DNA of 64,000 nucleotides from Sandarakinorhabdus limnophila DSM 17366 (GTDB lineage Bacteria > Pseudomonadota > Alphaproteobacteria > Sphingomonadales > Sphingomonadaceae): positions 1-64,000 of the forward strand of contig NZ_ATVO01000004.1 in assembly GCF_000420765.1 (NCBI RefSeq), written 5' to 3'. A program made the translations under genes and the position numbers. Under the pieces are notes generated by a model, which was not told the origin of the DNA, did no database searches, and saw only the letters and a program-made list of their open reading frames with translations. Numbering within the stretch: the stretch's first letter is position 1; every line of letters starts with the position of its first letter. This document shows, one piece after another, positions 17,186 to 25,290 of this stretch.

Positions 17186-17638
17186 TTGGTCCGTTCCACA
17201 CCCGACGCGCAAGGCCGTCCGATCCGCCTGCAGCGCATCGGCGAGCAGGTGCGCCACGCTCTGGCCGAAATCATCGCGCGCGGTGATCTGCGCGACGAGA
17301 TCATCACCCGCACCATCATTTCCGTGTCTGAAGTGCGCGTCACGCCCGATCTGCGGCAAGCCACCGTGTTCGTGAAAGCCTCCAACGGTGATGACGAAGC
17401 CGTGGTGAAGGCGCTGGGCCAGCACCGCGGCTGGCTGCGCGGCGAAGTCGCCAAGCGGCTGGCGACGAAATACACGCCCGATCTCAGCTTCCGCCGCGAC
17501 GACAGTTTTGACGCCGGCGCCCGTATCGATGAAGTGCTGCGCCGCCCCGAAATCGCCCGCGACCTGCCGCCCGCCGGCACAGTCCAGCCGTGGAAGAGCC
17601 TGGCCGATTCCATGGATGATGATGTCGGCGACGATTGA
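17186..17638 (+). CDS. rbfA: Ribosome-binding factor A
   Basis: RbfA is a KH-type factor for 16S rRNA 5'-end maturation and cold adaptation. RIGEQVRHALAEIIARGDLRDEI, ISVSEVRVTPDLRQATVFV and KYTPDLSFRRDDSFDAGARIDEVL are the conserved blocks. The start is TTG at 17186 (Met-Val-Arg-Ser), placed after a strong GGGAGGAG at 17171-17178; an upstream in-frame TTG at 17153 precedes that site. Like rimP, it starts with TTGGTC. The 3' end overlaps truB. Confidence 0.93.
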   Translation: MVRSTPDAQGRPIRLQRIGEQVRHALAEIIARGDLRDEIITRTIISVSEVRVTPDLRQATVFVKASNGDDEAVVKALGQHRGWLRGEVAKRLATKYTPDLSFRRDDSFDAGARIDEVLRRPEIARDLPPAGTVQPWKSLADSMDDDVGDD

Positions 17639-18533
17639 CGCCACCGCGATCAACGGCTGGATCATCCTCGACAAGCCGCTCGGCCTGACCAGCGCGCAGG
17701 GTGTGGCGGCGGTAAAGCGTATCTTGCGTGCGCATGGCCTGCCCGTCCCACGCATCGGCCACGGCGGCACGCTCGATCCGCTGGCCACCGGCGTGCTGCC
17801 GATCGCCTGCGGCGAGGCCACCAAGCTGGCCGGTCGCATGCTCGATGCCGCCAAGGGCTATGAATTCACTGTCAGCTTCGGCAGCCAGACCAGCACGTTG
17901 GATGCTGAAGGGGAGGTGGTGGCGACCAGCGACGTGCGCCCCACGGCGGAACAGATCACGACCATCTTGGCCGCCTTCATCGGCCCAATCGATCAGGTGC
18001 CGCCGGCCTATTCAGCGCTGAAGGTGAACGGCAAGCGTGCCTATGCCCTCGCCCGAGCCGGCGAAGAGGTGATTCTCGCCACCCGCCACATCACGGTGCA
18101 CCGCCTTGATCTGGTTGCCACCACGCCGGACAGTGCGACATTCTCCTGCCGCGTGTCCAAGGGCACCTATATCCGCAGCCTCGCCCGCGACATTGCCATC
18201 ACACTCGGCTCCGTTGGCCATGTCACCATGCTGCGCCGCACCCAATCAGGGCCATTCAGCCTTCAACAGGCGATATCACTGGACAAACTGGCCGAACTGG
18301 TGCAGGGGCGCACGCTTGAACAGGCAGTTTTGCCGCTGATGACAGGGCTGGACGACATCCCGGCTCTTGCCATCACGCCAGAGGAGGCGGCGGCGCTCAA
18401 ACAAGGGCGCAAGCTTCTCGGGCACCCAGCCAGCAACGGCACCCATTTGGCAAGCCTCGGTTCTGTTCCCGTGGCGCTTGTCGAAGCCCAATCGGGCGAG
18501 GTGCGGGTGTTGCGCGGGTTCAACCTTGATTGA
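17622..18533 (+). CDS. truB: tRNA pseudouridine(55) synthase TruB
   Basis: TruB makes pseudouridine 55 in the T-loop of all tRNAs. NGWIILDKPLGLTSAQGVAAVKR, then GHGGTLDPLATGVLPIACGEATK with the catalytic aspartate in GTLDPLA, and KGTYIRSLARDIA are visible. A C-terminal PUA-like segment follows. The start could be any of three consecutive ATGs (17616, 17619, 17622); all overlap rbfA. The length of about 303 aa is typical. Confidence 0.95.
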   Translation: MSATIDATAINGWIILDKPLGLTSAQGVAAVKRILRAHGLPVPRIGHGGTLDPLATGVLPIACGEATKLAGRMLDAAKGYEFTVSFGSQTSTLDAEGEVVATSDVRPTAEQITTILAAFIGPIDQVPPAYSALKVNGKRAYALARAGEEVILATRHITVHRLDLVATTPDSATFSCRVSKGTYIRSLARDIAITLGSVGHVTMLRRTQSGPFSLQQAISLDKLAELVQGRTLEQAVLPLMTGLDDIPALAITPEEAAALKQGRKLLGHPASNGTHLASLGSVPVALVEAQSGEVRVLRGFNLD

Positions 18534-18545
18534 AGGAGTAACACG

Positions 18546-18815
18546 ATGTCGGTGACCGCCGAAAAGAAAGCCGAAATTATCAGCAGCAATGCTCGCGCCG
18601 CCAACGACACCGGTTCGCCGGAAGTTCAGGTGGCGATTTTGACCGAACGCATCACCAATCTGACCGAGCATTTCAAGACCCACGCGAAGGATAATCACTC
18701 GCGCCGTGGTCTGCTCGTTCTGGTGAACACACGCCGTTCGCTGCTGGATTATCTGAAGAAGAAGGATGCAGCGCGTTATACCGCGCTGATCACCAAACTG
18801 GGCCTTCGCAAGTAA
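18546..18815 (+). CDS. rpsO: 30S ribosomal protein S15
   Basis: S15 is a primary 16S rRNA-binding protein and nucleates the central domain of the small subunit. The 89-aa protein shows [53 protein letters not shown], almost the textbook sequence. AAGGAG stands just upstream of the ATG. It is followed by an 11-bp hairpin (18830-18857) before pnp. Confidence 0.97.
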   Translation: MSVTAEKKAEIISSNARAANDTGSPEVQVAILTERITNLTEHFKTHAKDNHSRRGLLVLVNTRRSLLDYLKKKDAARYTALITKLGLRK

Positions 18816-18829
18816 GCCCAGCCAGTTTT

Positions 18830-18860
18830 CGAACGGCCCCCAAAGCGGGGCCGTTCGTTT
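18830..18860 (+). terminator. Hairpin between rpsO and pnp
   Basis: CGAACGGCCCC (18830-18840) pairs with GGGGCCGTTCG (18847-18857) around CAAAGC, followed by only three Ts. It may be a partial terminator, or, as known for E. coli rpsO-pnp, an mRNA processing and stability element. Confidence 0.6.
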
Positions 18861-18967
18861 ATCTGCCCCGCCGCGAATGAGCGCGCCGGGTGCAGCCGTC
18901 GCCACGAAGGGCGGCACACCGCAAGGGGCGTTCGGCAATAGGGCCGCAGCGCTCAGGAAAGAAGACC

Positions 18968-21307
18968 ATGTTTACCATCCACAAAGAAGAACTGAACTGG
19001 GGCGGCCGCACGCTGACCCTGGAAACCGGCCGCATTGCCCGTCAGGCCGATGCCGCCGTGGTCGCCACGCTGGGCGAAACCGTTGTCCTGTGCGCCGTCA
19101 CCGCCGCCAAGAGTGAGAAGGAGGGCCAGGATTTCTTCCCGCTCACCGTCCACTATCAGGAAAAATATTCCGCTGCCGGCCGTATCCCCGGCGGCTTCTT
19201 CAAGCGCGAGCGCGGCGCCACTGAGCATGAAACGCTCACCAGCCGCCTGATCGATCGTCCGATCCGCCCGTTGTTCCCGGAAGGTTTCTACAACGAAATC
19301 AACGTGATCGCTCATGTGCTGAGCTATGATGGCGAAGCCGAAGGCGATATCCTGGCGCTGATCGCGGCGTCTGCCGCCCTCACCCTGTCCGGCGTGCCCT
19401 TCATGGGCCCGATCGCCGGTGCGCGCGTCGGCTACATCGACGGCGAATATGTGCTCAACCCGACCAAGACCCAAGTCAAGGAAGGCGCGCTCGATCTCGT
19501 TGTCGCCGGTACCAGCGACGCCGTGATGATGGTCGAATCCGAAGCCAAGGAGCTTTCGGAAGAGGAAATGCTGAACGGCGTGATGTTCGCGCACCGCAGC
19601 ATCCAGCCGGTGATCGATGCCATCATCCGCCTCGCCGAGAAGGCCGCCAAGGATCCGTGGGATCTGGCCATCACGGACGACAAGGCCATGCTGGCGACGC
19701 TCAAGAAGGCCATCGGCAAGGACATCGACGCCGCCTATCGCCTGTCGGGCAAGTCGGCTCGCCAATCGGCGCTGGCCGAAGCCAAGAACAAGGCCAAGGC
19801 CGTGTTCGCCGACGGCACCCCGCAGGAGCAGATGAAGGCCGGCAAGCTGTTCAAGAAGCTTGAAGGCAACATCGTGCGCGGCGCGATCCTGAAGGAAGGC
19901 CGCCGTATCGATGGCCGCGACACCAAGACGGTGCGCCCGATCGAAGCGATGGTGGGCTTCCTGCCGCGCACCCATGGTTCGGCGCTGTTCACCCGCGGCG
20001 AAACCCAATCCATCGTCACCACCACGCTTGGCACTGCCGATGCGGAACAGATGATAGATGGTCTGGATGGCCTGCGGTATGAACGCTTCATGCTGCACTA
20101 CAACTTCCCCCCCTATTCGGTGGGTGAAGTCGGCCGCTTCGGCGCGCCGGGCCGCCGCGAAATCGGTCACGGCAAGCTGGCATGGCGCGCTCTGCACCCG
20201 CTGCTGCCGGCGAAGGAAGAGTTCCCCTACACGATCCGCGTGCTGTCCGACATCACCGAGTCCAATGGCTCGTCGTCGATGGCCACGGTCTGCGGTGGTT
20301 CGCTGGCGCTGATGGATGCCGGTGTGCCGCTCAAGCGCCCGTGCGCCGGCATCGCCATGGGCCTGATCCTCGAAGGCAAAGACTTCGCCGTGATCAGCGA
20401 CATCCTGGGTGATGAAGATCACTTGGGTGACATGGACTTCAAGGTGGCCGGTACGTCTGATGGCGTCACGTCGCTGCAGATGGACATCAAGGTCGCCGGC
20501 ATCACCGAGGAGATCATGCGTGTCGCCCTGGCCCAGGCCAAGGAAGGCCGTGCGCACATCCTCGGCGAAATGGCCAAGGCGCTGGACAGCACCCGCGAAG
20601 GTCTGTCGGCCCATGCCCCGCGCATCGAATCGATGAGCGTGCCGAAGGACAAGATCCGCGACATCATCGGCACTGGCGGCAAGGTGATCCGCGAGATCGT
20701 CGCCACCACCGGCGCCAAGGTCGACATCGAAGACGATGGCACCGTGAAGATCTCGTCGAGCGATCCGGCCCAGATCGAAGCCGCCCGCAACTGGATCATC
20801 GGCATCGTTGCCGAACCGGAAGTTGGCAAGATCTACACCGGCAAGGTCGTCAAAATGGCCGATTTCGGTGCGTTCGTGAACTTCATGGGCGCCCGCGATG
20901 GCCTGGTGCACATCTCGGAAATCATGAACGACCGCGTGGCCAATGTCCGCGACGTGCTGAGCGAAGGCCAGCAGGTCAAGGTCAAGGTGCTCGGCGTCGA
21001 TGATCGCGGCAAGGTGCGTCTGTCGATGCGCTTGGTCGATCAGGAAAGCGGCGAAGAACTGCCCGATACGCGCCCGCCGCGTGAAGGTGGCGACGACCGC
21101 CCGCCGCGTGGCGACCGTGGTCCGCGCCGTGACGGCGATCGTGATCGTGGCCCACGCCGCGATGGCGACCGTGGCCCGCGTCGCGACGGCGGTGGTGATC
21201 GTGGCCCGCGCCGCGATGACCGCGCCCCGCGCGCTGACCGCGACGGCGGCGACAAGGGCGGTGACGCCGGCGGCCTGCCGAACTTTCTGACCGGCGGCGA
21301 CGACTGA
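18968..21307 (+). CDS. pnp: Polyribonucleotide nucleotidyltransferase (PNPase)
   Basis: PNPase degrades RNA phosphorolytically from the 3' end. There are two RNase PH domains (the first with [27 protein letters not shown], the second with [14 protein letters not shown] and [26 protein letters not shown]), a KH domain ([21 protein letters not shown]) and an S1 domain ([28 protein letters not shown]). After residue about 705 comes a low-complexity tail rich in Arg, Gly and Asp (repeats of the type RGPRRDGD) ending [11 protein letters not shown]. The 779-aa length is above the E. coli 711 because of this tail. It is last in the rimP operon. Confidence 0.97.
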   Translation: MFTIHKEELNWGGRTLTLETGRIARQADAAVVATLGETVVLCAVTAAKSEKEGQDFFPLTVHYQEKYSAAGRIPGGFFKRERGATEHETLTSRLIDRPIRPLFPEGFYNEINVIAHVLSYDGEAEGDILALIAASAALTLSGVPFMGPIAGARVGYIDGEYVLNPTKTQVKEGALDLVVAGTSDAVMMVESEAKELSEEEMLNGVMFAHRSIQPVIDAIIRLAEKAAKDPWDLAITDDKAMLATLKKAIGKDIDAAYRLSGKSARQSALAEAKNKAKAVFADGTPQEQMKAGKLFKKLEGNIVRGAILKEGRRIDGRDTKTVRPIEAMVGFLPRTHGSALFTRGETQSIVTTTLGTADAEQMIDGLDGLRYERFMLHYNFPPYSVGEVGRFGAPGRREIGHGKLAWRALHPLLPAKEEFPYTIRVLSDITESNGSSSMATVCGGSLALMDAGVPLKRPCAGIAMGLILEGKDFAVISDILGDEDHLGDMDFKVAGTSDGVTSLQMDIKVAGITEEIMRVALAQAKEGRAHILGEMAKALDSTREGLSAHAPRIESMSVPKDKIRDIIGTGGKVIREIVATTGAKVDIEDDGTVKISSSDPAQIEAARNWIIGIVAEPEVGKIYTGKVVKMADFGAFVNFMGARDGLVHISEIMNDRVANVRDVLSEGQQVKVKVLGVDDRGKVRLSMRLVDQESGEELPDTRPPREGGDDRPPRGDRGPRRDGDRDRGPRRDGDRGPRRDGGGDRGPRRDDRAPRADRDGGDKGGDAGGLPNFLTGGDD

Positions 21308-21330
21308 CACCGCTGGCCCGTTGGCCAAAC

Positions 21331-21368
21331 GAAAGGGGCCGCGCTTCACCCGAAGCGCGGCCCTTTTT
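21331..21368 (+). terminator. Rho-independent terminator after pnp
   Basis: GGGCCGCGCTTC (21336-21347) and GAAGCGCGGCCC (21352-21363) form a perfect 12-bp stem with loop ACCC, followed by five Ts. It ends the rimP-to-pnp operon. Confidence 0.9.
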
Positions 21369-21457
21369 CGTGGCGCGAAGGATTTACCGCGCTGGCTGCG
21401 TTGTAGGGTTTGTGGGCGGCAGGGACCGCGCCACCCAAACCCAAGGGAGCGTTGACC

Positions 21458-21979
21458 ATGCGGATCACGATTGCCATTTCGGCCTTGGCATTTCACCTTG
21501 CCACCCCGGCCTTCGCCCAGAGTGTTGGCCCGGTTTCCAGCACGACGACCATCACCCGCGATCCTGACGCCGGTACGTTCAGCCGCGACACCAGCGTCAC
21601 GCGCGCGCGGGATGGTGCCGTTGCCACCAGCAGCACTGATCGCACCCGCACCGAAACCGGCTTCACCAGCGACACCAGCCGCACCGGTTTCGCTGGCCGC
21701 ACCGCCAGCCGCGACTATGAGCGCACCCGCACGGCAAGCGGCTATACCGAAAGCGGCAGCATCACCCGCCCGAACGGCCGCAGCTATGGCCTGAACGGCA
21801 GCCGGGTGCGGACCGACAACGGCTTCACCCGTGATCGCGCCCTCACCAACGCCGACGGCGCCACCGTGGCCAGTCGCAATGTTGCCGTTGCCCGTCCCGA
21901 TGGCCAGGTGACGCGCACCGCTACCCGCACCGGGCCGCGTTCTGGTGGACAGCACGGCGGTCGCGGTCGGCGCGGCTGA
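21458..21979 (+). CDS. Hypothetical secreted Thr/Arg-rich repeat protein
   Basis: I do not recognise a family. The 173-aa product has a clear signal peptide (about 1-21, ending PAFAQ). The mature part is rich in Thr, Arg, Ser, Gly and Asp, with no cysteine. It contains loosely repeated units such as TRTETGFTSDTSRTGF, TRTASGYTESGSITRPNGRSYG and VRTDNGFTRDRALTNADG, about 18-22 residues each, suggesting a beta-rich repetitive fold. The C-terminus is basic (GGQHGGRGRRG). AAGGGA precedes the ATG. It stands alone between pnp and the next minus-strand gene. Confidence 0.65.
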   Translation: MRITIAISALAFHLATPAFAQSVGPVSSTTTITRDPDAGTFSRDTSVTRARDGAVATSSTDRTRTETGFTSDTSRTGFAGRTASRDYERTRTASGYTESGSITRPNGRSYGLNGSRVRTDNGFTRDRALTNADGATVASRNVAVARPDGQVTRTATRTGPRSGGQHGGRGRRG

Positions 21980-22016
21980 TCACGGATCAGGGCCGGGCAG
22001 CACGCCCGGCCCCGCT

Positions 22017-23105
22017 TCACTTCTTGCGGGGAGGCCGGACCGGCGCTTCGGTCGCGCCGCGCGAACGGCGCTCGCCGCGGCGATTGCCGCTCGTCGCGCT
22101 GGACAGGCGACGTTTCTTCAGTGGCGGTGGCGGCGGTTCGACGATTTCGATATCGCCCAGCTTCAGATCAAAGCCCAGCATCTGCCAGCTTTCGGCCATG
22201 TGCGGCGGCAGTTCGGCCTTCACATCCAGCGTGCCGCCATCGGGCAGCGCGATCTGCAGCCGGCGACTGTGCAGGTGCAGTTTCCGGCTGATCCCGCCGG
22301 TGAGATAGGATTCCTTGCCGCCGTATTTGCCGTCGCCCACCAACGAATGGCCAATGGCGGCGGCGTGGACGCGGATCTGGTGGGTGCGGCCGGTCAGCGG
22401 CAGAAACTCCACCCAGGCCGCCCGGCCGGCCGCGCGCTCGATCACGCGATAGCGGGTCTTGGCCTTCAGCCCGGCTTCGGTATCCACCTGCATCTTCTCG
22501 CCGCCGGTGCCCGGCTGCTTGCCGATCGGCGCATCGATGGTGCCGGCCGGAATCTTGGGCACACCCACGGTGAGCGCCCAGTATGATTTTTCCGCCTCTC
22601 GGCCGGCGAATTGCTTGCTGAAGAAGGCCGCCGCCTTGGCGCTGCGGGCCAGCAGCAGAACGCCGGATGTGTCCTTGTCCAGCCGGTGCACCAGCCGCGG
22701 GCGCGACGGCGCATCGAACTGCAGCGCATCCAGCATGTCATCCACGCTGGTCGGCTGCTTGGTGCCGCCCTGCGTCGCGAGGCCCGGCGGCTTGTTGATG
22801 ATGATGGCATGCGCATCCATGTGCAGCACCATGCCGCGCATATAGTCGATCTGCGCCTCGCTCAGCGGCTCACGCGGCTTTTCGGTGGGGCGGGTGGCAA
22901 CCGGCACCGGCAATTCCTCCGGCCAGGTCAGGCTCTGCCCGGCGGCCACCCGATCTCCCGGGCCGGCCTTGGCGCCATCCAGCCGCACCACACCGGATTT
23001 GGACCAGCGCGAGACGATGTTGAAGCTGATGTCTTTCGTGTGGCGCTGGAACCAGCGGTCCAGGCGGATGCCGTCGTCATCCTCTTCGATGGTGGCAGTG
23101 GGCAT
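22017..23105 (-). CDS. RluA-family ribosomal pseudouridine synthase (RluC/D-like)
   Basis: A pseudouridine synthase for 23S rRNA. An S4-like N-terminal domain (about 10-75, DDDGIRLDRWFQRHTKDISFNIVSRWSKSGVVRLDG) precedes the catalytic domain with RLVHRLDKDTSGVLLLAR, whose Asp is the catalytic residue, and LTGRTHQIRVHAAAIGHSLVGDGKYGG. A basic C-terminal tail (KKRRLSS..., about 320-362) is probably disordered. RluC-type is my guess; site specificity cannot be read from sequence. The ATG overlaps the crcB stop as TGATG. Confidence 0.9.
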   Translation of the reverse strand: MPTATIEEDDDGIRLDRWFQRHTKDISFNIVSRWSKSGVVRLDGAKAGPGDRVAAGQSLTWPEELPVPVATRPTEKPREPLSEAQIDYMRGMVLHMDAHAIIINKPPGLATQGGTKQPTSVDDMLDALQFDAPSRPRLVHRLDKDTSGVLLLARSAKAAAFFSKQFAGREAEKSYWALTVGVPKIPAGTIDAPIGKQPGTGGEKMQVDTEAGLKAKTRYRVIERAAGRAAWVEFLPLTGRTHQIRVHAAAIGHSLVGDGKYGGKESYLTGGISRKLHLHSRRLQIALPDGGTLDVKAELPPHMAESWQMLGFDLKLGDIEIVEPPPPPLKKRRLSSATSGNRRGERRSRGATEAPVRPPRKK

Positions 23106-23506
23106 CAGGCCATTCCTCGCATCAGCCACACGCCGGCCAGCACGGCGAGCACGCTGCCGGCCACACTGGACACCGCATAGGCCGCCGCCAGCGCAACTTC
23201 GGCGCGGGTGATCATGTTGTAGATTTCCAGGCTGAACGCCGAGAAGGTGGTGAAGCCGCCAAGCACGCCGACGCCGAGCAACAGGCGCAATTCCTCGGCG
23301 TCCCCCGTGTTTCCCGTGCTCATCCGCGCCAGCCAGCCGGCGAGCAGCCCCATCAGGAAACCGCCGATGATGTTGACGGCGAACGTCCCGAACGGAAAGC
23401 CCGGCCCCAGCGCCACAATCGCCCAGCGGCCAACGCCATAGCGCAGCGCCGTGCCAAGCCCGCCGCCAAGGGCGACCAGCAGCAAATGGGGCATTGTGGG
23501 GTTCAT
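23105..23506 (-). CDS. crcB: Fluoride ion channel CrcB/Fluc
   Basis: A small four-helix membrane protein that exports fluoride as a dual-topology dimer. Markers are LVALGGGLGTALRYGVGRW, PFGTFAVNIIGGFLMGLLAG and GVLGGFTTFSAFSLE, with the conserved Asn and Phe-box residues. Start ATG 23506 was chosen because AAGGGG ends six bases upstream; the in-frame ATG at 23512 directly abuts this site and cannot use it. I found no convincing fluoride riboswitch upstream. It is co-transcribed with the pseudouridine synthase gene. Confidence 0.92.
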   Translation of the reverse strand: MNPTMPHLLLVALGGGLGTALRYGVGRWAIVALGPGFPFGTFAVNIIGGFLMGLLAGWLARMSTGNTGDAEELRLLLGVGVLGGFTTFSAFSLEIYNMITRAEVALAAAYAVSSVAGSVLAVLAGVWLMRGMA

Positions 23507-23591
23507 CGCCATCCCCTTAGCGGGATTGCGCCGATATTGCCAATCGCGCCCCTGCGGCGCAGCATCGCCGCCACAATCGGGGGGATTCGTC

Positions 23592-24149
23592 ATGACTGCA
23601 CAACCACAGCTTGCCCATGTCGTCTTCCAGACACGGCAGTTCAGCGCGATGCTGGCCTGGTATGATCAGGTGTTCGGCGCCAAGGTGGTGCACCAGAACC
23701 CGGCGATGGCTTTTCTCAGCTTTGACGACGAGCATCACCGTTTTGCCGTGCTCAATCTCGAACTGGTAGCACCGGGCGGGCCGGGGCATCGCGGCGCTGT
23801 GGGCGTGAACCACATCGCCTACACATTGCCCAGCGCCGCATCGCTGCTGACCTTGTATCGCCGGCTGAAACAGGCCGGAGTGGAGCCGGTGTGGCCTGTG
23901 CATCACGGCCTCACCCTGTCGCTCTATTACGACGATCCCGATGGCAACCGCCTGGAATTTCAGGTGGAAGCGCTGCCAGACGGCGAAGCATCGCGCTACA
24001 TCAGCGGGCCGGAGTTTGCCGCCAATCCTGTGGGCGTGTCGTTTGATCCCGATGTGCTGCTGACCCGCTTCGAGGCCGGCGCCAGCGAAGCGGAACTGCT
24101 GGCCTTCGTCACCGGGCCGATGTCACCGATCCCGCCGCTGCAGCATTAA
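23592..24149 (+). CDS. VOC/glyoxalase-bleomycin resistance family protein
   Basis: A 185-aa protein of the vicinal oxygen chelate superfamily resembling the extradiol dioxygenase branch. The N-terminal module has LAHVVFQTRQFSAMLAWYDQVFGAKVVHQNP and the second part GVNHIAYTLPSAASLLTLYRRLKQAGVEP, then SLYYDDPDGNRLEFQVEAL. Candidate metal ligands are His9, the His of VNHIAY and the Glu of NRLEFQVE. The substrate is unknown. It is divergent from crcB and converges, with 4-bp overlap, on the DUF429-like gene. Confidence 0.8.
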   Translation: MTAQPQLAHVVFQTRQFSAMLAWYDQVFGAKVVHQNPAMAFLSFDDEHHRFAVLNLELVAPGGPGHRGAVGVNHIAYTLPSAASLLTLYRRLKQAGVEPVWPVHHGLTLSLYYDDPDGNRLEFQVEALPDGEASRYISGPEFAANPVGVSFDPDVLLTRFEAGASEAELLAFVTGPMSPIPPLQH

Positions 24150-24961
24150 ACAACGCCGAACGTCCAGCCTTCCGTCACCGCGATTGCCGGGGTGAGCGCG
24201 GCCGGCTGCCACCAGTGCGGCTGATCGACGATGGCGCGCAGGCCGGCGGCGGTGATCAGCGCATCGCCAACATGATCGGGAAATGTCGCCGGGAAGGCAG
24301 CGGGCATGGGCAGGCTGCCATGGCGGGCCAGCGCGATGTTGAGGCTTTCCACATCGCGCAATTTCCCGCGAAAGCCGCCCAGCCGGGCAAAGGCCTGAGC
24401 GTAGATTTCCAATATCACCGGGCCGCATTCGGTAAGCGGATCAAACGGCCACACCGGCCATTGCAGCCGGTGCAGCAGTCGCATCGCGGTGAGCGTTGCC
24501 TTGCCCACCTGTGATGCGCCCAGCAGTACGAAATTCGACGTCGGCACGCCCAGCCCGCTCTGCTTGTAGACCTGTTCCGTCACCCTCAGGTGGGCACGCA
24601 GGTGGCGCGGGCCATCAGCAGCACCCAGCCAGAAGGCGTCGCGCCGATGCTCGATGAAGCCGTGAGCGCCCAGATCGGCCTCGCCCGCGCACACAGTCTC
24701 GACCTCAGCCCACAGGCCCCGCGCCGGCTGGGTGAACGATGGCACAGCAGCAAAACCAAAGCCGGCATCCATGCCCACCAGCACATCACCGGACAGGCCG
24801 CCCAACCAATCGAGCACGCCGGCGCGTGACCACACACCCGATGGCGGCAACACAAGTTGCGGCGGCGCATCGCCTGCCTCGCACACGGCAACCTGCACCG
24901 AAGGGTGCCGCACCCCCTTTGCGCCGGACCAGTCAATACCGACGAAGCGGGAAAATCTCAC
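24146..24961 (-). CDS. DUF429-like predicted nuclease (RNase H fold)
   Basis: A 271-aa cytosolic protein. The N-terminal FVGIDWSGAKG and VGMDAGFGF look like the paired aspartate strands of the RNase H-like fold in DUF429 proteins. SLNIALARHGSLP, DHVGDALITAAGLRAI and EGWTFGVV at the C-terminus also fit, the DALITAA block supplying the third acidic position. The biological role is unknown. It overlaps the MmcQ/YjbR gene upstream by 4 bp, and that gene overlaps rarA, so three genes form one unit. Confidence 0.7.
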   Translation of the reverse strand: MRFSRFVGIDWSGAKGVRHPSVQVAVCEAGDAPPQLVLPPSGVWSRAGVLDWLGGLSGDVLVGMDAGFGFAAVPSFTQPARGLWAEVETVCAGEADLGAHGFIEHRRDAFWLGAADGPRHLRAHLRVTEQVYKQSGLGVPTSNFVLLGASQVGKATLTAMRLLHRLQWPVWPFDPLTECGPVILEIYAQAFARLGGFRGKLRDVESLNIALARHGSLPMPAAFPATFPDHVGDALITAAGLRAIVDQPHWWQPAALTPAIAVTEGWTFGVV

Positions 24962-25290
24962 AAGCCCCGCGCCTTGCGCTGGACGGCAGAGGCATGGCCG
25001 GCCCAGGCCCGCTCCACCAGCACGGCGATGCGTTCCGGATCGGCAGCATCCAGCCGCGCCAGCACGGCCGGCCAGCCGACATAATGCGGGGTCTGGTAGA
25101 AACAGGCCGGGTCGGTGGCGATGAGCATGTCCACCTCGTCCAGCCCTGCGCGCAGCACGACATGGTCAGGCTCGCGCCCGATGACGACGAACATCTTGCC
25201 GCGCACCAGAACCGCATCGCGGCCATAGCTGGTGCCGCGTGTGGCACCAGGCAGCGCCAGCGCCAGTGCCAGCACCTCGTCCCAGGTCAT
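24958..25290 (-). CDS. MmcQ/YjbR-family protein
   Basis: A 110-aa protein of the MmcQ/YjbR fold (CyaY-like DNA-binding-type alpha/beta structure). LPGATRGTSYGRDAVLVRGKMFVVIGREPDHVVLRAG and PHYVGWPAVLARLD correspond to the family's strand-rich core, including the HKKHW-like position. The function is not defined. The start MTWDEVLALALALPG at 25290 overlaps the rarA stop (ATGA). Neighbourhood with the replication-repair gene rarA could mean a DNA-related role, but this is only inference. Confidence 0.75.
   Translation of the reverse strand: MTWDEVLALALALPGATRGTSYGRDAVLVRGKMFVVIGREPDHVVLRAGLDEVDMLIATDPACFYQTPHYVGWPAVLARLDAADPERIAVLVERAWAGHASAVQRKARGL

Noticed and set aside
15454-17613. A 719-codon open frame on the minus strand opposite infB
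   Set aside because: It is a shadow of infB and rbfA; composition is dominated by His, Gly and Asp, with no domain.
18953-21955. A 1000-codon open frame on the minus strand opposite pnp
   Set aside because: The same artefact: the complementary strand of pnp has few stop codons and the translation shows no known family.
23507-23592. Possible fluoride riboswitch before crcB
   Set aside because: GGCGATG and CCGC appear, but the conserved downstream half and the pseudoknot partners I would expect are missing, and the region is very short.
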